From Bacillota bacterium (GTDB lineage Bacteria > Bacillota > Clostridia > Oscillospirales > Ruminococcaceae), in the NCBI GenBank assembly GCA_023429685.1, contig JAEZDF010000065.1, forward strand, positions 1 to 7,637: a stretch of 7,637 nucleotides of DNA. Reading direction: 5' to 3'. The translations under genes were made by a program, and so were the position numbers. The notes under the pieces were generated by a model that was given only the letters and a program-made list of their open reading frames with translations, searched no databases and was not told the DNA's origin. This document shows positions 5,410 through 7,637 of this stretch, one piece after another; position 1 is the first letter of the stretch, and every line of letters begins with the position of its first letter.

Positions 5410-6390
5410 TTACAGAACCTTTGTCACCACAACAAAGCGCTGCTTTGCGCCGGTATTCAGGTAACGAGAGCAGGTGAAGAAGGTCACCAGCTTTTCACCC
5501 GGCGAAACCGAGACCCCCGAGGAGAACAGGCTGCGCGCCTTGGCACTTGCCGCAAGCGAAACGGGGTCGCCGTTGTAGATGCAGGCGTTATCGGTGTAGA
5601 TATTCGGCACATAGAACGCCGCAATAACCGCAAGGGTGATATCCTCGCCCGGAACGGATAACGTAATGTACGGGTTTTGCGACGCAAATGCGGGGGAGGT
5701 GTAGGAAAGCAGCTGGTCCATGCGCCCGGCGCTGGTTACGTTACCGATAAATGGATACGCGCCGGTACAGTTGCCCCAGTTGTGCCCGGTAATTACCGTG
5801 TTGCCCTGCATGGCGGATTTAGAAGCCAACGAACCGGTGTGGACCCAGATTGCGCCCGGCATTTTTCCGTATGCACCGCTTTGCTGCTTAAACTCATACG
5901 AGGTACCGCGCATAACGGGATAGTTGATGTTGGTGCCGGGGATACGCAAAAACCCAATGGTATCGGGGTTTGTCGCCTTCCAGCTTGCCAAGTTTTGCTG
6001 CCCATTGCCCGAGACAACGGGGGCACCGTAGGTAATCGCCGTACGTGAGCCGCCCGTACCTGACTGCGCCGCCTTTGCACGCGCCTCTATCAGCTCCTGC
6101 TCCGCCTTTAACTGTGCTTCGGTCATGGCGATGCCCTCGGCAAGCTCAAGAGCGGGCAGGGTAAGGCGAGCGCTTTTGGATAGGATAAAATCATTTTGCT
6201 TAAAAACGGGGACAGGCAGTGTATCGGCGACGTTATAAAGGGAGACCCCGCCGGCGCCCTTGGCAGACAGCGAACCCCACAGGGCGCTGTCGCACAGGAT
6301 ACCCGCTATCAGTAAGAAACTAAGCACCGCGCAAAGCCGCACGGGTGCGGTCCATTGTGTTGCAAGTCGTTTGATTTTATTCACAGTCAT
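5410..6390 (-). CDS. srtB: Class B sortase, membrane-anchored with long linker (second of three)
   Basis: This 326-residue sortase has an N-terminal membrane helix (about 17-34, from VRLCAVLSFLLIAGILC) with basic residues before it, placing the enzyme outside the cell. An unusually long linker (about 35-130) follows; 89-108 (TEAQLKAEQELIEARAKAAQ) is Ala/Glu-rich and probably helical. The sortase domain (about 133-326) shows IGFLRIPGTNINYPVM (145-160), catalytic H203 in VITGHNW, catalytic C307 in VTFFTCSR (the usual TLxTC is altered to TFFTC) and R318 in KQRFVVVTKVL. The start is uncertain: the ATG at 6390 has GGAGG only two bases upstream, while the GTG at 6384, codon 3, is eight bases from it and is better spaced, giving 324 residues. 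GHNWxN and TCSR tie it to the third sortase. It has its own promoter and terminator. Confidence 0.93.
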   Translation of the reverse strand: MTVNKIKRLATQWTAPVRLCAVLSFLLIAGILCDSALWGSLSAKGAGGVSLYNVADTLPVPVFKQNDFILSKSARLTLPALELAEGIAMTEAQLKAEQELIEARAKAAQSGTGGSRTAITYGAPVVSGNGQQNLASWKATNPDTIGFLRIPGTNINYPVMRGTSYEFKQQSGAYGKMPGAIWVHTGSLASKSAMQGNTVITGHNWGNCTGAYPFIGNVTSAGRMDQLLSYTSPAFASQNPYITLSVPGEDITLAVIAAFYVPNIYTDNACIYNGDPVSLAASAKARSLFSSGVSVSPGEKLVTFFTCSRYLNTGAKQRFVVVTKVL

Positions 6391-6392
6391 TT

Positions 6393-6397
6393 CCTCC
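6393..6397 (-). promoter_or_regulatory. Ribosome binding site that questions the second sortase start
   Basis: GGAGG on the minus strand lies two bases before the ATG at 6390 and eight before the GTG at 6384. The first sortase uses an 8-base spacer, so GTG is likely the working start codon. Confidence 0.6.
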
Positions 6398-6458
6398 CGG
6401 AAAGTAATTTATCGCACATCCCTTTTGGGGCACTAACATAACCAGTGCAAACACATAG

Positions 6459-6488
6459 ATTATAGCATAAAAGCATACCACTCTTCAA
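6459..6488 (-). promoter_or_regulatory. Promoter of the second sortase
   Basis: On the minus strand TTGAAG (6488-6483), an 18-base spacer and a perfect TATAAT (6464-6459) with a TGC extension. The extended -10 is shared with the promoter of the first sortase. The start would be near 6452, with a leader of about 60 bases. Confidence 0.75.
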
Positions 6489-6541
6489 TTATAAATGGTC
6501 AAAATATGGCAAGTAATTTTCTAATACTATATTTACACAAG

Positions 6542-6571
6542 AAAAAACCGTCCGCGGCTGCGGACGGTTTT
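6542..6571 (-). terminator. Intrinsic terminator of the third sortase
   Basis: A perfect 12-bp stem AAAACCGTCCGC/GCGGACGGTTTT (6544-6555 with 6560-6571) with a 4-base loop, followed on the minus strand by T6 (6547-6542). It begins 11 bases after the stop codon and, with the promoter at 6459-6488, makes the second sortase a separate unit. Confidence 0.92.
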
Positions 6572-6582
6572 GAACGTTGCAA

Positions 6583-7542
6583 TTACAGCTTGTGGGTCTT
6601 CATGGTCCATTTGGGGTCGAGGTTGCCGGTGTTTTTGGTTACCTTTACGGCATCCTTATCGGTCTCACCGTCGCGCAGCTCGCGTGCAATCACGGCAAAA
6701 CGCTGAATGTTAAAGCCGTCGCCCTGCGTTACGCTTTTGGGATACTTGCGCGAGCAGGTAATTAAGGTGATGATGTTATCATCGGTGCTCACTGCAGTGT
6801 CGTATTTATACAGGGTGCGCGCCTGCGCATCATCAAGCAGCTTTTTATACATGTCGTCATCGGGGTTTGGGGCAATGTAGTTGGAGCAAAAAGCGTTGAA
6901 GTACACAACGCTGAACACCTTGTAAACCTTGGTTTTGTCGCCGGTGCTCAAGTAGATGTAGGGGTTTTGTTTTGCAAAGTTCTCATCGGTGTAGGACTTG
7001 AGCTGCGCAAACATTACATCATAATCCTTATCGTTTCCGATGCGGAACGGTTCTACAATGTTGGTCCAGTTATGACCATACAGCAACATGTTGCGGGACA
7101 CCTCGCTGTTGTTGGGAGCCTGTACCTTAGCGTCGTAGTAGATAGCGCCGACATACGCCTTGGAACCGCCCAGCAAAGAGGCAACCGCCTTGTCCATTTT
7201 GGCGGGATCAAGTGTGCTCTTTTTTCCGTCGATGTCCTTGGTTTCATACTTAAAGTTATCTTCTAAAGACTGGAGCACAGGGTAGTCGATGTTGGTGTTG
7301 GGAATCGTGAGCCAAGACACGGTCTCGGGGTTAGTGGTCTTAGCCGTATCAAGTTTTTTAATAACTTCGTCATTGGTTTTTTCAGGTTCAGCCTGTGAGG
7401 GCGATGGTAACGGTTGAGAGGAAGAAGAAACGTCCGGCTCCTCCTCCACCGGGTCGTTGCCGCCGCAGGCAGCGAAAGAAAACAGCATCATGGCGCAAAG
7501 CAAAAGCGCGACTACGTGCTTGCCATACTTTTTAATCATCAT
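6583..7542 (-). CDS. srtB: Class B sortase, lipoprotein-type (third of three)
   Basis: This 319-residue protein starts MMIKKYGKH, has a hydrophobic core (10-23) and FAAC (23-26), predicting a lipoprotein with C26 as the lipidated residue, then an acidic Ser/Pro linker (27-55). The sortase domain (about 60-290) has VSWLTIPNTNIDYPVLQ (75-91), catalytic H157 in LLYGHNW, catalytic C263 in TLITCSR and R281 in QRFAVIARELR. The Cys-Arg interval (18 residues) is longer than in the two neighbours (12 and 11) because of an inserted PKSVTQGDGFN loop, and there is an extra loop at about 100-145. A 29-residue tail follows the last strand. GGAGG (7558-7554) is 11 bases before the ATG at 7542; the upstream in-frame ATG at 7560 overlaps that ribosome site and cannot use it, so 7542 is chosen. 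Its substrate is unknown. Confidence 0.93.
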   Translation of the reverse strand: MMIKKYGKHVVALLLCAMMLFSFAACGGNDPVEEEPDVSSSSQPLPSPSQAEPEKTNDEVIKKLDTAKTTNPETVSWLTIPNTNIDYPVLQSLEDNFKYETKDIDGKKSTLDPAKMDKAVASLLGGSKAYVGAIYYDAKVQAPNNSEVSRNMLLYGHNWTNIVEPFRIGNDKDYDVMFAQLKSYTDENFAKQNPYIYLSTGDKTKVYKVFSVVYFNAFCSNYIAPNPDDDMYKKLLDDAQARTLYKYDTAVSTDDNIITLITCSRKYPKSVTQGDGFNIQRFAVIARELRDGETDKDAVKVTKNTGNLDPKWTMKTHKL

Positions 7543-7637
7543 ATTTTGATATACCTCCATTAAATAAATCTACTAACATAGTAAGTGTCATAAACACCTT
7601 AAATTACTGCGGCAAGGAAAAACTTTTACCACAATTG
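7543..7637 (-). other. Upstream region of the third sortase
   Basis: The 95 bases hold the GGAGG ribosome site (7558-7554) and only weak promoter-like sequences, such as TACTAT with a poor -35. No clear promoter is seen, so the gene may be transcribed from further upstream, outside the window. Confidence 0.4.

Overview
The window looks like chromosomal DNA from a Gram-positive, Clostridia-type bacterium. I favour the Oscillospiraceae/Ruminococcaceae neighbourhood, but that is inference from gene content, three class B sortases, strong GGAGG-type ribosome sites and many intrinsic terminators; no rRNA or other decisive marker is present. It holds six protein genes, all with ordinary codon use and no transposase, phage gene, tRNA or CRISPR array.

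Layout. (1) Positions 1-451, minus strand: the first 150 codons of glyceraldehyde-3-phosphate dehydrogenase (gap), cut by the window edge just before the catalytic cysteine. (2) Positions 452-1005: a long divergent intergenic region with a candidate gap promoter, a near-palindrome beside it and a weak candidate promoter for the next gene. (3) Positions 1006-2148, plus strand: a cytosolic orphan histidine-kinase-like protein with a good ATPase domain but a lysine where the phospho-accepting histidine should be; a 17-bp-stem terminator overlaps its stop codon. (4) Positions 2191-2332: a non-coding stretch with several complementary segments, including an H-type pseudoknot possibility, ending at the pyrG promoter. 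(5) Positions 2423-4030, plus strand: complete CTP synthase (pyrG), behind a very good sigma-A promoter whose -35 box lies inside a perfect inverted repeat. (6) Positions 4041-4219: the convergent junction, with two strong hairpin terminators followed by a 92-bp imperfect inverted repeat. (7) Positions 4236-7542, minus strand: three consecutive, diverged class B sortases.

How they work together. gap (glycolysis) and pyrG (pyrimidine nucleotide synthesis) are housekeeping genes that bracket an orphan kinase-like regulator; nothing in the sequence links them functionally. The three sortases form the accessory part. All keep the His, Cys and Arg catalytic residues. Two appear to be lipoproteins and one is anchored by an N-terminal membrane helix. 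Each has its own ribosome site and downstream terminator, and two have clear extended -10 promoters, so they look like separate transcription units rather than one operon. No sortase substrate with a C-terminal sorting signal is in the window.

The points most worth a second look are the histidine-less kinase, the triple sortase cluster with lipoprotein-type anchors, the 92-bp inverted repeat, the palindrome over the pyrG -35 box, and the possible structured RNA upstream of pyrG.
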